NCBI GenBank assembly: GCA_029449235.1
Contig: JANATG010000009.1
Coordinates: 1,550,001 to 1,614,000 of the forward strand
Source of the DNA: Linnemannia schmuckeri
Lineage: Eukaryota; Mortierellomycota; Mortierellomycetes; Mortierellales; Mortierellaceae
Length of the DNA: 64,000 nucleotides
Reading direction: 5' to 3'
Made by a program: the position numbers and the translations under genes. The notes under the pieces are model-generated. The model made no database searches. It had not been told where the DNA came from and saw only the letters and a list, made by a program, of their open reading frames with translations. This document shows, piece after piece, positions 30,371-42,076 of the stretch (position 1 is the stretch's first letter; the number at the start of each line of letters is the position of its first letter).

Positions 30371-31700
30371 TTATTCGGCGTGGTGAGCGGGGAACTCGAA
30401 GACAACCTCCTTTCCGGTCAAGCGGCGGTAGACGGCGCAGAAGGTATCGAGCTTGTACTCCAAGGAGGTAGAGTCCTTGGCATCAAGGAAGCTATTTGAA
30501 AGAAGGAAAAAAAATGGAGGTTTGATGTCAGCATCAAAAATGACACCAATATACTGCTATATTTCCAGAATTTCTGCAAAACTCGATCCTTGAAGGGAAA
30601 AAAGCGATAGGAATACGTACACCTTGATGATCTTCTTCTGGTCGGTCTGAACGCGGGTGCGCTTGCCGGTGATCTCGGTGGGGTAGACCAAGTCCTCGAG
30701 GAGCTTCTCGTGAACCGAGGTGAGAGTGCGGGAACGGGGACGCATCTGCTTGGCACGGGAGGTGCGGGTGGGCTTGGCCATGATGCGGCGCTGGGCAACA
30801 AAGACGACGTGGCGGTCAGAGAACTTCTTCTCGAGCTCGCGGGTGAGTCTACATAAATTGAGATGAAAGAACAAGCCAATTTTTGTCAGCGCCCTGTACA
30901 CCAGACCATCATGGTATATTTCCTGAACTCCTGATTTCTATAGTAAGCGACATAGTGGCATATTTCGTTACCTTCCCTGGATCTTGTGGAAGGCCTTCAA
31001 CTGGGGAACAGGGACGAAGATGACAATAGCCTTCTTGCCGTTGCCGGTCTCGATCTGAACGAATAAAACATAGAGAAGGTCGAGGTCAGATACAGGTTGG
31101 ATAATGAAGAAAAAGATCCCATGGTCCTGTTCCTCTGGTTTGGGCTGTTTGCAATGTTGAGTCGGTCTCCGTGGCCTCTTGTCCATGGCTTGCTTTGTAA
31201 AGGCTTTTCAGACAATTATTCGTACGCTGGATACTAGGTTGTTCACGGAAAACCCTGTGAGTCGAGAAAGTCGTTCGTTCCAGTGCAAACATAACCCGTC
31301 ACGGTAAAATCAGCTCACAAGTCGGTAGTTGCCGTCCTTGCTTAAAAAACTGGCCAAGCAGCTGAACTTTGAGGTGATGACTCCTCCTGTCATTCTTTGG
31401 GTAAACTAAACTTTTTTGCGATGGATTCCTCTGTTTAAGACTCCTTTCTCCTTTTCCTTCTTGCTGTTAGTCGCCGATCCTGCTAGCCTGTTGTCGTTGT
31501 CAGTCCTTGTTATCGCCATCGCTGAGAGACGATGAATACTGCAAGAGAGAAAAACTCACCTCCTTGGCGCTGGAGATCTGAAGGGGCTTGAGCTCCTTCT
31601 TCAAGTCAGCGACGTTGTTCTCCAAGTCGAAAAGAGCCTGAGCAACAGAGAGCTCGATCTCATCAGCGGGGCCGTTCTTGGCAATCTTTTGGCTGGCCAT
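30371..31700 (-). CDS. RPS7: 40S ribosomal protein S7 (eS7)
   Basis: Four exons on the minus strand: 31700-31560, 31054-30972, 30848-30621 and 30491-30371, giving 190 residues, the normal size. Diagnostic segments are QALFDLENNVADLKKELKPL, KAIVIFVPVPQLKAFHKIQG, RELEKKFSDRHVVFVAQRRI, RTLTSVHEKLLEDLVYP and the C-terminal LDTFCAVYRRLTGKEVVFEF. S7 is a small-subunit protein needed for 18S rRNA maturation. Split codons (AG|A for Arg and GT|C for Val) confirm the junctions. Intron 1 is 505 bases, the other two 123 and 129 bases. I scanned the introns for strict C/D boxes on the sense strand and found no convincing pair. Confidence 0.93.
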
Positions 31701-33167
31701 AGTGTCTGTTTTTTGTTTTTTGTCGTTTGTTGTGTTGTTGGAAGGAGTCGATTAGATGATGGTGTCGATTAGAGTTGGTGAGATCATGGTATTCCCGTCA
31801 TATAAGAAATATAATAGATCCAGAGTTGTCCCGTATAGTCCGTAATGAAAGAAAAGTCATCGATAGTTTGTCGACGATGAGTTTTTTTTTGATTCCGGTA
31901 GTATGCGATCCCGAGAGGTAAGCCATAGGAAAAGGTGTCCAGAAAAAGGCGTAAAATAGACCGTCCAATAAGGTATGGTGGTAAGATGATGGTTTCCGAA
32001 AAGTACGTATGTGTATGTCCGATACGGCGATGACGATGGCGAAGAGTAGCGTGTATTGAGAGGAGAGAAGAGCGAGATGGACATGGTTAGTGGTGTGGTC
32101 TTGCAACGGATGGATATGATGGCGGCATGGATGGTCGATGGATGTTTGGCCTCCTTCTCGTTTTGGGCAATCTCTCGATCCTTACAAGTGAGAAGTGAAA
32201 GAAGGGACAAGTTCGCTGTCCGCTGTCCGCCTAATAACGCACTGCTGCACACAGTGACTGAATACAAAATTTACAATTGAATTGCATGGCTGATAAAGTC
32301 CCCTTAAACTCAATTGCCCTCACTGGTGGTGCCTGATTTAATGTGTCTTCTGATTTCCCAAGGAGAACAATCAAGGAGAAGAAGAAGACATTTGATACAT
32401 ATTATATACACATACACGCCTCGTCATTGACATGTGCGCTGTGCCTGAATATATGCTACTCTTTGCTTTCTTTCCTTTTTCCTTCATTCATAGCTACACT
32501 CTCTATACGCCCCGTGAAGAGAGTTGGCGTGCAAGAGTGTGGAGGAAGGCAGAGCTATGAGAATTAACAGAAACAAACGACGTAGTGGAGTTCGGCACAA
32601 TCAGGAAGAGGGCTCAATGGTCTGTGATCTGTCAGCAACAACTAAAATATATAAAGACGACACGCAGTAAAGACGCCGTAAACATGAGGATTTGGAGAGT
32701 AAGGACAGATCAAACTTCAAATGCAAAATGGCATTAGCGTCGTGTAGGTTGGTGCGAGTGTTAGTGGGACTAGGTAGGTTGCCTTATTGGACTCAATTCT
32801 CCCCCCAATGGTTCCCCCAAAGGCATTTAGATACATACACATATGAGCGTGCGCCAGTACGTTCGTATTCTTGACCTGTACGAGAATGAGAATGAGAATG
32901 AGAGCATTTGCCTGGCGGACGTGTGTGTGTGGAAGCAGGAGCCAGTGAGTGGCCCTGTGGATCTCGTCTTTCGTTTTTTCTCATCCAGCGCATATGATTT
33001 TAAAATCTACCCCAAAAAAAATTCAAGGAAGGAAACCTTTTTTTTTTTCTTTCAACGAACTTTGACAGCGATAAAGAAAAAAACATCCTTTTCTTCTTTT
33101 CCTTTCTTCTTCACCTCTTTCTCATCACACCCCAACCAACCAACAAATAACTCAACACATACTCACC
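31701..33167. promoter_or_regulatory. Divergent region between RPS7 and the cytidylyltransferase gene
   Basis: Holds the RPS7 promoter at the left and that of the ethanolamine-phosphate cytidylyltransferase gene at the right. The last 100 bases before the plus-strand start are CT-rich on the plus strand. No TATA box of convincing position was seen, and no gene. Confidence 0.4.
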
Positions 33168-35122
33168 ATGTCTGTCTCTGCCGATAAAAGAAAGCCTGTC
33201 CGCATCTGGGTCGACGGATGCTTCGACCTCATGCACTTTGGTCAGTTCCCATCCGCCAAACAGCTAAGCTGCTGGGTTCATCATCACGCGAAGAATAAAA
33301 AGTAACAACAAGCTCATCATCATTTAACCATCTCGAACCAAATCTTACTTCTACTTTTCAATATCAATAGGTCACTTCAACGCTCTTCGTCAGGCCAAGG
33401 CTATGGGCGACTACTTGGTTGTCGGTGTCCACTCGGACGCCGAGATTGAGCACCACAAGGGCCCCACTGTCATGAAGGAGGATGAGAGGTAAAAAGACAG
33501 CAATATAGAACTTGTTTTTTTTTCCCACACTCTTGAAAGGCGAATAGGTACAGAAAGCAGGATGGAAAGACGGATACCAATAGTCGAACAAGGCTTTCCT
33601 AGAGTCATTGGATACGTAGCACTCCTCAACATTGGCGAACAATCAAGGAAAAGAAGAGGGAAAGATGAGCGTCAGAAGCGTGAGAGTAAAAAAAACATTT
33701 ACATCAAAGAGCTCGATGGCCATCCCCTCGAGATTTCACTCGATCTAACCACGAATTGTGCACACTCCACGATCCTGTACTTGAATGTACGTTTAGATAC
33801 GCCGCTGTCGCTGCCTGCAAGTGGGTCGACGAGGTTGTCCCCAACGCCCCCTACCTGACCTCCTTGGAGTGGATGGACAAGTACAACTGCGATTTCTGTG
33901 TCCACGGCGACGATATCACCACCATGGCCGACGGAACCGACTGCTATCAGGTCGTCAAGGATGCTGGTCGCTACAGGTACGTTCCTCTCAAAATCCGATC
34001 TGATCTTCAGAAGGAAAAGACGCTGGCCTTTGTCAGCAAAAAGTTACTAATCAAACACTTTCATCCCTTATACCTGTTACCTACCATTTTCTCAGAGAGT
34101 GCAAGCGTACTCAGGATATCTCGACCACCGAGCTCGTTGGTCGCATGTTGTTGATGACTAAGGACCACCACAAGCGCCGCGGCTCGATTACCGGTGCCTC
34201 GATCACCTCTGTCAACACTGCCGAGGTCGGCACCTTCTCCACCGGAGGATCCAAGACCAAGCCCGACACCAAGGTCTCCCACTTCTTGCCCACCTCCCGT
34301 AAGATTGTTCAGTTCTCTGAGGGCAGGGAGCCCAACGCTGGCGATAAGGTAGTCTATGTCGATGGCACCTTTGACTTGTTCCACACTGGTAAGTGAATAT
34401 GAAAGAAAGAGAGAAAGCCGTGTCGGAGATTGGCCCTCCTATTAATGCGATTGCTAATGCGGGATGGATGCAACTCTGAGGTGCGGCGAAGGTAAGAGGC
34501 GTGTTTTATTAACAGTTTCTTGCGCTCTAATTTTAGGTCACATTGAGTTCTTAAAGCGTGCCAAGCAGATGGGTGACTACCTCTTGGTCGGCATCCACGA
34601 CGACCAGACCGTCAACGCCATCAAGGGAGTCAACTACCCCCTCATGAACCTCCACGAGCGTGTCCTCTCCGTCTTGGCCTGCCGCGTAAGTTCCTTTTGT
34701 TTAAGTGATTCCTTTTACACTGGACTTAGCAATCTTGAAATGAGAAAACTAATAGTTTATTACGCTCCTGCAATTGAATATAATAGTACGTTGATGAGGT
34801 CGTTATTGGTGCTCCTTACAGTGTCAGCGACCAGGTTTTGGAGAAAGTCTACAAGGTTGACGTTGTTGTCCACGGAAACACCCCTTCGTTGGACGACACC
34901 GACGGTCAGGACCCTTACAAGCTCGCCAAGGAGAGAAACATCTATGTCGAGATTGACAACCCCCAGAACTCTGTCACCACCGAGTCCATCATCGAGCGCA
35001 TCATTACCCACCGCAAGTTGTTCGAGGAGCGTCAGCGCAGAAAGGAACAGAAGGCCCTCTTGGAGAGAGAGGCCGAGAAGGCCGAGAAGGCTGCCGCTGC
35101 TGCCGCTGCTGCTGCTCAATAA
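33168..35122 (+). CDS. ECT1: Ethanolamine-phosphate cytidylyltransferase
   Basis: Six exons: 33168-33240, 33371-33488, 33797-33976, 34096-34388, 34537-34685 and 34787-35122, giving 382 residues. The enzyme joins phosphoethanolamine and CTP to CDP-ethanolamine, the control step of the Kennedy route to phosphatidylethanolamine. It has the two tandem cytidylyltransferase domains of the family (PCYT2, yeast Ect1/Muq1). The first has VDGCFDLMHFGHFN with HxGH at residues 23-26 and a TQDISTTELV motif; the second has VDGTFDLFHTGHIEF with HxGH at 220-223. The linker (KTKPDTKVSHFLPTSRKI) is also typical. The C terminus ends in an unusual Arg/Glu/Lys helix and an Ala run (about ten Ala, then Gln). It converges with the GPALPP-motif gene, the stop codons 181 bases apart. 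Confidence 0.95.
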
Positions 35123-35303
35123 GTATTCTTCTTTCTCTCATACAATATACACACTGTATTTTTAAAAAATCAAACAACATCATATTAAAAAAAAAAAAAA
35201 AAAGAGGATAGATACCCTTCACTCAATGTTGTTATTTTGCTCTGCTATAGATGTTTTTGTATTTGCAATTACGGATGATGTTAATGTACATAAGCGTCTG
35301 TAT

Positions 35304-36659
35304 TTACAGGAACTTGCTGCTCTTGCCTCTGGAGAACTTTGATCCAAGGTCCATGGCCTGCTTGACCAATTCGTCTCTTTGACGGTGGTCAACACGACGG
35401 CCACCGAGGACATCCTTTTCACGGTCAAAGGCTCGTGCGGATGGGTTGTCGTGCTCCTTATCGTCCTTTTGCCAGGCTTTGGATTTGATGTACTGGTTCG
35501 CATGCGCCTCCATAAGCGACGTTCCTCTCTTTTCAGCCTATTATTGCAGTAGATAGTTCACAAATGTGTATGTATCAGTAGCCAGACATATCGTCATGAG
35601 CAAGTGCAAACGGAAGATATCCGATAAATTAACGGAGCTTACATTGTACTTGCGAATCTGCTCTTCGCGCTCGGCATCTTGGCGGGATTGGTGATAATCC
35701 TGCTGCTCATCGTCGTCTCCACGACGCTTCGATCTCTTGCGACGATCCGAGTCTTCATCCCTGTCCCTAGGCTCGCCTCTCAAGCGCTTCTCGCGATCTG
35801 CGGGGGTCTCAGTCCAAAGAGATGAATCCTGAGGTGCCTGCTCACGCTTCTGGAACGTCCTTGCCGTAATCTTCAACGGGTCATCTATCAATTATACAGT
35901 GATAATTATTAGGATACTTGAATGCTATTTGCAAACAGGTCGCTGGCATGTAAACTGGCTAGGGATGCTTACCACCAAGGATTCTTGACTCAGGAGGGAC
36001 CATCATCCAGTCTTCTCTTGTCGGCTTTTTATCCTTGACCTCACTAATCTCTTCATCCTTCTACGTACCCAAAATAAAAACAAAGAATTGTTTCAGGTCA
36101 GATAGCGGTTCAATCGAGTCTCTTTCAAACACACATTTACAACCTAGAAATGCTCCCAATGTACCCCATCGAGTTTCCTCCGCATGCGCTCAGCGCGCTC
36201 CTCAAAAGCCCGGATAGTGCTCTGTTTCGACATGGCTGCACGGTCGGCTTCTGAGGGCAGCACAGGTCCCACAATATCGTCGTCACTGCTTTCGTCGTCG
36301 TAGTGTCGAGAGGCGGCAGAGGCCGAAGGTGGTAAGGATGGCCCAAGAACGCGTTTTGGTGGCTCTGGGGTTGGTCCCGCAGGACCTCTGGCAGCCTTTC
36401 TGGCAGCCAGGAGTTCTGGTGGCAGGGCGGGCGCAAAGTCGTCTGAGGTTGCTGGTTCGTCATCATGTGTTGGTGGTCGACTGGGTCCGATGCTAGGTCC
36501 GATGCTGGGCCCTATGCTTGGACCAATACCAGGACCGATGCTGGGGCCGATGCTTGGCCCTATGCTTGGCCCTATACTGTCCTGGTCGTCGTCACTATTG
36601 TCGCTGTAGTGTGTGCGACTCTTTTGAAGGTGAGGCGGCAGTTCTGGTCCGATGCCCAT
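35304..36659 (-). CDS. GPALPP1: GPALPP-motif (DUF3752) protein
   Basis: Four exons on the minus strand: 36659-36165, 36060-35973, 35884-35643 and 35537-35304, giving 352 residues. It begins MGIGPELPPHL, contains further GPxxPP motifs (VLGPSLPPS, IVGPVLPSEAD), then REDWMMVPPESRILGG, RTFQKREQAP, and ends in the conserved C-terminal segment (SLMEAHANQYIKSKAWQK, SARAFDREKDVLGGRR, LGSKFSRGKSSKFL). GPALPP1 family members are small nuclear proteins, conserved from fungi to man but of unclear function; an RNA-processing link is suspected. The donor of exon 1 at GGG|GTACAT is preferred because reading on reaches a TAG. Residues about 28-60 are a run of GPSI repeats encoded by 12-base units (36486-36582), an unusual expansion of the motif. 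Confidence 0.85.
36486..36582 (-). repeat. Coding 12-bp repeat (Gly-Pro-Ser-Ile units)
   Basis: About eight near-perfect 12-base units encode GPSI in the N-terminal part of the GPALPP-motif protein. One unit reads GPGI. It looks like slippage expansion of the family's own GP motif. Confidence 0.85.
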
Positions 36660-36969
36660 GTCGTATTTTTGTTTGATGTTCCAGGCGAAGAAGGTGTGAA
36701 TGAGAAGAGTGCTGATCACTTGAAGGCAAAAGGTTTGTGCACAGTCACAGAAAGGCCAAAACTGGTTTGATGGAATCACTTTATTCGTTTGGGCGCAACT
36801 TGAATTTTACGTTTGGACGAAGGAACAGAGGGACAGAGGGACAGAGGGACAGAGGAAAGGGAAGGAAGGGATCAGCTTAAGATCACTTCTACTTCTTCTT
36901 CTTCTTCTTCTTCTTCTTCCTTCATCGCACACCTAGCAGTCATCCCTTCTCATCACATACACTTTCACA
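36660..36969. promoter_or_regulatory. Divergent promoter with a (CTT)n tract
   Basis: Only 310 bases separate the starts of the GPALPP gene and the kinase gene. The region holds a GGGACAGA repeat (about 36826-36853) and a (CTT)n tract at 36888-36920 within the CT-rich leader of the kinase gene. Confidence 0.5.
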
Positions 36970-39173
36970 ATGTCACATGCACGACCACTGCTGTCAACAG
37001 TGGCAGCCATAGCACTCTCTGCCTCTCTCAAGCCTCGTCTCAGAACAACCCTCCCTTCCTCTTCCTTGCTCAGTACCACCACCTCCGTCCTCACCCACGC
37101 AGCAACAATAACAAGATCACCCCGTTCTTTCCTGTCGCAACTGCGCTATGCCTCCACCTCCTCACACTCACCCCCACCTACTCCGTCTTCCCTTCTCCCT
37201 GGACGACGATTCCCTCTGAAGCTAACCATCCCCGTTGCGACCCTAGTCGCAGGTACCGCACTTTACAACACCAGCGATTCCTTCAGGCACAAAGCTCTCG
37301 CTGTGCGGAGAGTTCTTTTGGCAGCCGAAGCGGTCGTTGTGACCGGCTACGACTACAAGTTTTCGCTCGGCTACGGGAACCGAGATCTCAACGTTAACGA
37401 TCCCGAAGATGAGAAGGAAAGGAAAGCCCGGAGGAGTCGGCTTCATCAACGCAGTGCCGAGCGGGTTATGCGGATGATGCGGGAGAACGGTGGTATTTAC
37501 ATCAAGTTGGTATGTATGACTGACAGGCACCGAAGATACTAAGAACGCTTTGGCCATTTTTGTCCGTTGAGAGAGAGTAACGTTATAATAATGGCTCAAA
37601 AGAGATGTATTTCTTTCTAACCTACTTGTCTCCAAACAATCTCACTGACATATTCCCTCATTGTCACATTTTGAATACAGGGCCAACACCTTGCAAGTCT
37701 AAAGTACCTACTCCCTGTCGAATGGACTCGGACCATGGAGCCCCTTCAAGACAAGTGTTTTCCATCCTCCATCGAATCGATCCAAGCCCTCTTTCTCTCC
37801 GATCTGGGCCAACCACTCACAGAGATCTTTTCGTCTTTTGATCTAACGCCCATCGGAGTTGCCTCTCTTGCCCAAGTCCACAAGGCGACCCTCAAGCAGA
37901 CCGGCCAAGAAGTCGCCGTCAAGATCCAACACCCGGCCTTAAATGAGTTCTCGGAGATTGATATGGTCACTATTTCACACCTGGCAAGCTTTATTGCTTG
38001 GGCATTCCCAGATTTTGAGTTCTTTTGGTTGAGTGAGGAAATTCAGAATAACTTGCCCAAGGAGCTGGATTTCCGGTTTGAAGCTCGGAACTCTGCAAGG
38101 ACGGCTGCTAACTTTGATCGTGCCCGATCTCAGGGGGACCCTTCAACTGTCAAAGTTCCAGGTGTCATCTGGGCTCAAAAGCGAGTCCTTGTCATGGAAT
38201 GTACGTTCCCCAACGTCTTGCAGTAACCTGACCACAATGAATGTGCATTCGTCGTAAGATGTAAACTAATAGCAGTGTCCTCTTTATATTGTTGATATTA
38301 GTTATGAATGGATCAAGGATCGACAATATAGAGTACCTTAAGGAGAACAATATCCTCGTCTCCGAGGTCTCCAAGGAGATGGCACGCACATTCTCACAGA
38401 TGATCTATAAGGACGGCTTCTTGCACTGTGACCCCCACCCCGGCAATGTCATGATCCGACCCACCCCCGCCGGCTCGCCCTCTCATCGCAACTTTGAGAT
38501 CATTCTCCTGGACCATGGCCTCTACCGAGAGCTGTCGCCAGAGTTCCGATTGGACTATGCTCGGCTCTGGACTGCCGTCATTGCCTCTGATGAGGAAGCG
38601 ATCAAGCGCCACGCTCTGTCGCTTGGAGGAATTGATGCCTACGAGCTCTTTGCATGCATCCTGACAGGCCGCGACTGGGATGTTATTCAGGACGCCAAAT
38701 TGACCAAGCAGGTCCGTAACAAGGAGGAAACGTCCAAGATCTCGCAAGGTGCTGGAAACTGGCTGGTCGAGATCGCCGATATTTTGGCACGAGTGCCTCG
38801 CGACCTGTTGTTGCTGTTCAAGACGAATGACCTTTTGCGTGCATTGGACGAAGATATTGGTGCGGACGATGGAGCGCAGATGAGGACGTTTGCGGTGATG
38901 GGCCAGTACTGTGCTCAGGTCATTTTTGAGGCGGAGAAGAATGACATCAAGAACAATATTCTTTCCGTGACGACAGCGACGACGGTGGCGGCAACGACGA
39001 CAGTGGTGGTGTCGACGTGGACACGGGGCTTTGGAGCGTGGTGTAAGGCGTATTGCAAGTTTTTGTACAAGACTCTGTCGTTGGATGTCTTTGTCTGGTG
39101 GATCGACCTTAGTCAGTCTAATTCCCTTCTTTACAGGATCCTTTCCAAGTTTGAGCGACTTCTCATCTCTTAA
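36970..39173 (+). CDS. MCP2: Mitochondrial UbiB/ABC1-family kinase-like protein, ADCK1/Mcp2 type
   Basis: Three exons: 36970-37509, 37681-38200 and 38302-39173, giving 643 residues. The N terminus is Ser/Arg/Ala-rich and acid-free (LSASLKPRLRTTLPSSS, SPRSFLSQLRYASTSS), a mitochondrial presequence, followed by a hydrophobic segment. The UbiB fold is plain: IYIKLGQHLASL with the KxGQ motif at about 179-182, LAQVHKATLKQTGQEVAVKI with the Ala-rich loop and the ATP-binding Lys, KELDFRFEARN, GFLHCDPHPGNV (about 397-402) and ILLDHGLY in place of a DFG. ADCK1 and yeast Mcp2/Cqd2 sit in the inner membrane facing the intermembrane space and influence coenzyme Q distribution and lipid homeostasis. Exon 2-3 junction: T|TT makes Phe. 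The C-terminal 100 residues carry a Val/Thr/Ala-rich stretch and end beyond the kinase fold. Confidence 0.9.
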
Positions 39174-39413
39174 TGTTCCTTTCCTTTCATATCTCTTGAC
39201 GCGCATCGCATATCTCATACCCTTTAGATAGACTTTTATTCACCCATAGACATTTTTTATTTCTTAAAAGCATTTTGCCCACTTTTTCTTTTGTGACTTG
39301 GTAGATTGAAAACAGTCACTTGGTCGTCGTCGCTTGAGACACTTTTTTTTTTCTTTGTTCGCTTGTCGCTCGCTCTTCTTGCTCATTCGCACCCAAGCAT
39401 CACCACCAACGAC

Positions 39414-41782
39414 ATGCCAACCTCCATCAAGCCAGAGGAGCAACACACCCACATGACTCTGCGGTCTTCAGACAAGGACAAGGACAAGAGCAAAGACAAG
39501 GACAAGGACAAGGAAGAAAAGAAGGACAAGAAGGAGAAAAAAGAAAAGAAGGAAAAGAAAGAAAAGAAAGAGAAAAAGGATAAAAAAGAGAAAAAGGAGA
39601 AGCGGGCCAGAAGCAGTGACTCTGACAGCGACGATGACTCTTCCTCCAACGACAAAAAGAAAAAAAAGAAGACAACAAAAACCAAGGACGTTGATACCGA
39701 CAGCACAAAGCCGGCGACCAAGAGACTCCGCCACTTGGAATCCTCCCCACCACCTGCCGAAACACCTCGCGACTCGACCCCCGAACCGGGCGCAACTCCC
39801 CAAGACGGAGAAGATGTAGTCCCCGAAAACTTGCGTCTGACCAGTTACAAGATCTCGCCTGCCACCATTACAGCCCTGGCGAACCGGGGCATTCATGCGT
39901 TGTTCCCGATCCAAGCCGAGACGTTTGATCATATCTATAACGGACATGATGTGTTGGGACGGGCTAGGACCGGTACGGGCAAGACACTTGCATTTGCGTT
40001 ACCAATGGTAGAGATTCTTTTGAGGGATAAGACGGCGTCGACGGCGGAGCGTGGTCGTGCACCTCGGGTGCTTGTTCTTGGTAAGTCATTGTCTTTAATC
40101 TTGAAGACAATGAAAGGGGTGTTATTATTTTCGATTGCATTTTTTTTTCTTTACTGCGGCTGTAGCACTCATCACTTCTTTTTCTCGTCTCATTAATAGC
40201 GCCAACAAGAGATCTGGCGATCCAGGTATCGAACGAATTCACATCCATCGCGCCCAACCTGAAATCCATCTGCGTCTATGGAGGCACACCCATGCACGAA
40301 CAAACAGCCTACCTCCGCAACGGCGTCGATGTCGTCATTGGAACCCCAGGCCGATGCCTGGACCATATCAACCGTGGCAACTTAAGACTTGATAATGTCC
40401 GTTTTGTTTGCTTGGATGAGGCTGATCAGATGTTGGATATTGGGTTTGCGGACGATATGGAGCAGGTTCTACAGCATGTTCAGACCCAGAAGGAATCCCG
40501 CGGTCCCTCGGCACCCAAGCATCAGACGCTGTTGTTCTCTGCGACGGCTCCTGAGTGGATTAAGCGGACGGTGCAGAAGTATTTGGATCCAAAGTATATT
40601 AATGTCGACCTAGTCGGTAACTCGCGGGTCAAGACGAACGAGAATATTCGACATTATGCGATCCCCTCGACGTGGCAGTCGCGCAAGGATGTGATTGGAG
40701 ATGTGGTCGCTGTCTATGGTGGCAACAGGGGATTGACGGTCATCTTTGCCAACACCAAGGCTGAGGCGGACGAGTTGGGACTGACGGACAAGTTAAGGGG
40801 CGATGCCAAGGTCCTGCATGGAGATATCCCACAAGCGCAGCGCGAGCTGACACTCCAGGGGTTCCGAGAGGCCAAGGTCAAGTGTATCATCTGTACCGAC
40901 GTCCTAGCGCGAGGAATCGATATCCCGATGGTCGACTTGGTTATCAACTGTCAGCCGCCCAAGGATGTCGAGACCTACGTTCATCGATCGGGCCGTACCG
41001 GCCGCGCGGGCCGCAAGGGCGTCTGCGTTACCTTCTTCAAAGCCCAAGAGGAGTACATGATCCAAAACATCCAACGCCGTGCAGGAATGGAAATGGTCAA
41101 AGTCGGCCCTCCTCAACCTCAAGACATCATCGCCGCTACTGCCCAAGACGCCGCAGATATTGTCGCCAAGGTCGTCAAGAACGTGATCCCGATGTTTAAA
41201 CCCATTGCCGAATCCATGGTCGCCGACGAGTTCAAGGGAGACACTATTGAAGCCCTTGCTGCGGCTCTGGCCCAGATCTCGGGGTACGGTGCGGGAGTCC
41301 GAGCTCGATCGTTGATGTCCGCCGCCGAGGGGTTCACAACCATGATCTTCCGTCTGTCACACGAGATCCAGCATGCGGGGTATGTACGTAACATCTTGAC
41401 ACGTAATTTCCCGAAGCTGGGGTATGAGGACGTCAAGGGGATGCGGATGACCAAGGATATGATGGGCGTGGTCTTTGATGTCGTCTCGGAGAAGGTCGAG
41501 GTCGATGAGGAGAAGGGGACTATCTTCTTGGGGGGCAACAAGTGGACGGATTTGGATAACATCCGCCTCGAAGTTGCAAAGGTCCTGCCGGAACTTGAGC
41601 AGCGGATGGATGATCGCCGTGGGGGTGGAGGTGGGTACGGTGGTGGTCGTGGGGGCGGACGTGGTGGGTTTGGCGGTGGTCGTGGGGGTGGAGGAGGACG
41701 TGGAGGATTCCGTGGCGGACGCGGAGGTGGTGGTGGAGGCGGTGGAGGCTTCCGCGGTGGTCGTGGAGGTGGTCGTCGCTAA
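39414..41782 (+). CDS. DDX21: DEAD-box RNA helicase with GUCT domain, DDX21-like
   Basis: Two exons, 39414-40080 and 40200-41782, giving 749 residues. The N terminus is a long Lys/Glu/Asp repeat region (KEKKEKKEKKEKKEKK) with acidic Ser clusters. Core helicase motifs are complete: Q motif FPIQAETF, ARTGTGKT, PTRDLA, TPGR, DEAD (about residue 295), SAT, ARGIDIP and HRSGRTGRAG. Then comes a GUCT domain (AGYVRNILTRNFPKLGY, KGMRMTKDMMGVVFDVV) and an RGG/GGY-rich tail from about residue 665. This order is that of the nucleolar DDX21/DDX50 (Gu) helicases, which act on pre-rRNA and RNA structure. The junction G|CG gives the Ala of APTRDLA. The start at 39414 follows a CT-rich leader; the upstream in-frame Met at 39306 falls within it. 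It lies 240 bases after the kinase gene on the same strand. Confidence 0.92.
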
Positions 41783-42076
41783 ATCCTGCTCTGTTTGTAC
41801 CATATCTTTCATTTCCTTTCATCTTTCATTACTTTGCTTCTGCATTAAAAAATATCATTGGCATTTTTTTTTTTTGTTGATTTATTTTTTGTTTGTTTTT
41901 GTTGTGAAAAATGTGATAAAAAAAGTAGTGTTCCTCAGATTACGATGGTGTCTCAAAATATGTTCCTCCAAAAAACTGTCTTCTTCCTCCTCCTCCTGCC
42001 GACTCGGTATATGTTGGTGTTGGTTGCTGCTTGGTTGGATGTTAACTGTGTGTGTGTGTTAATCCTGAAAAGCGTT

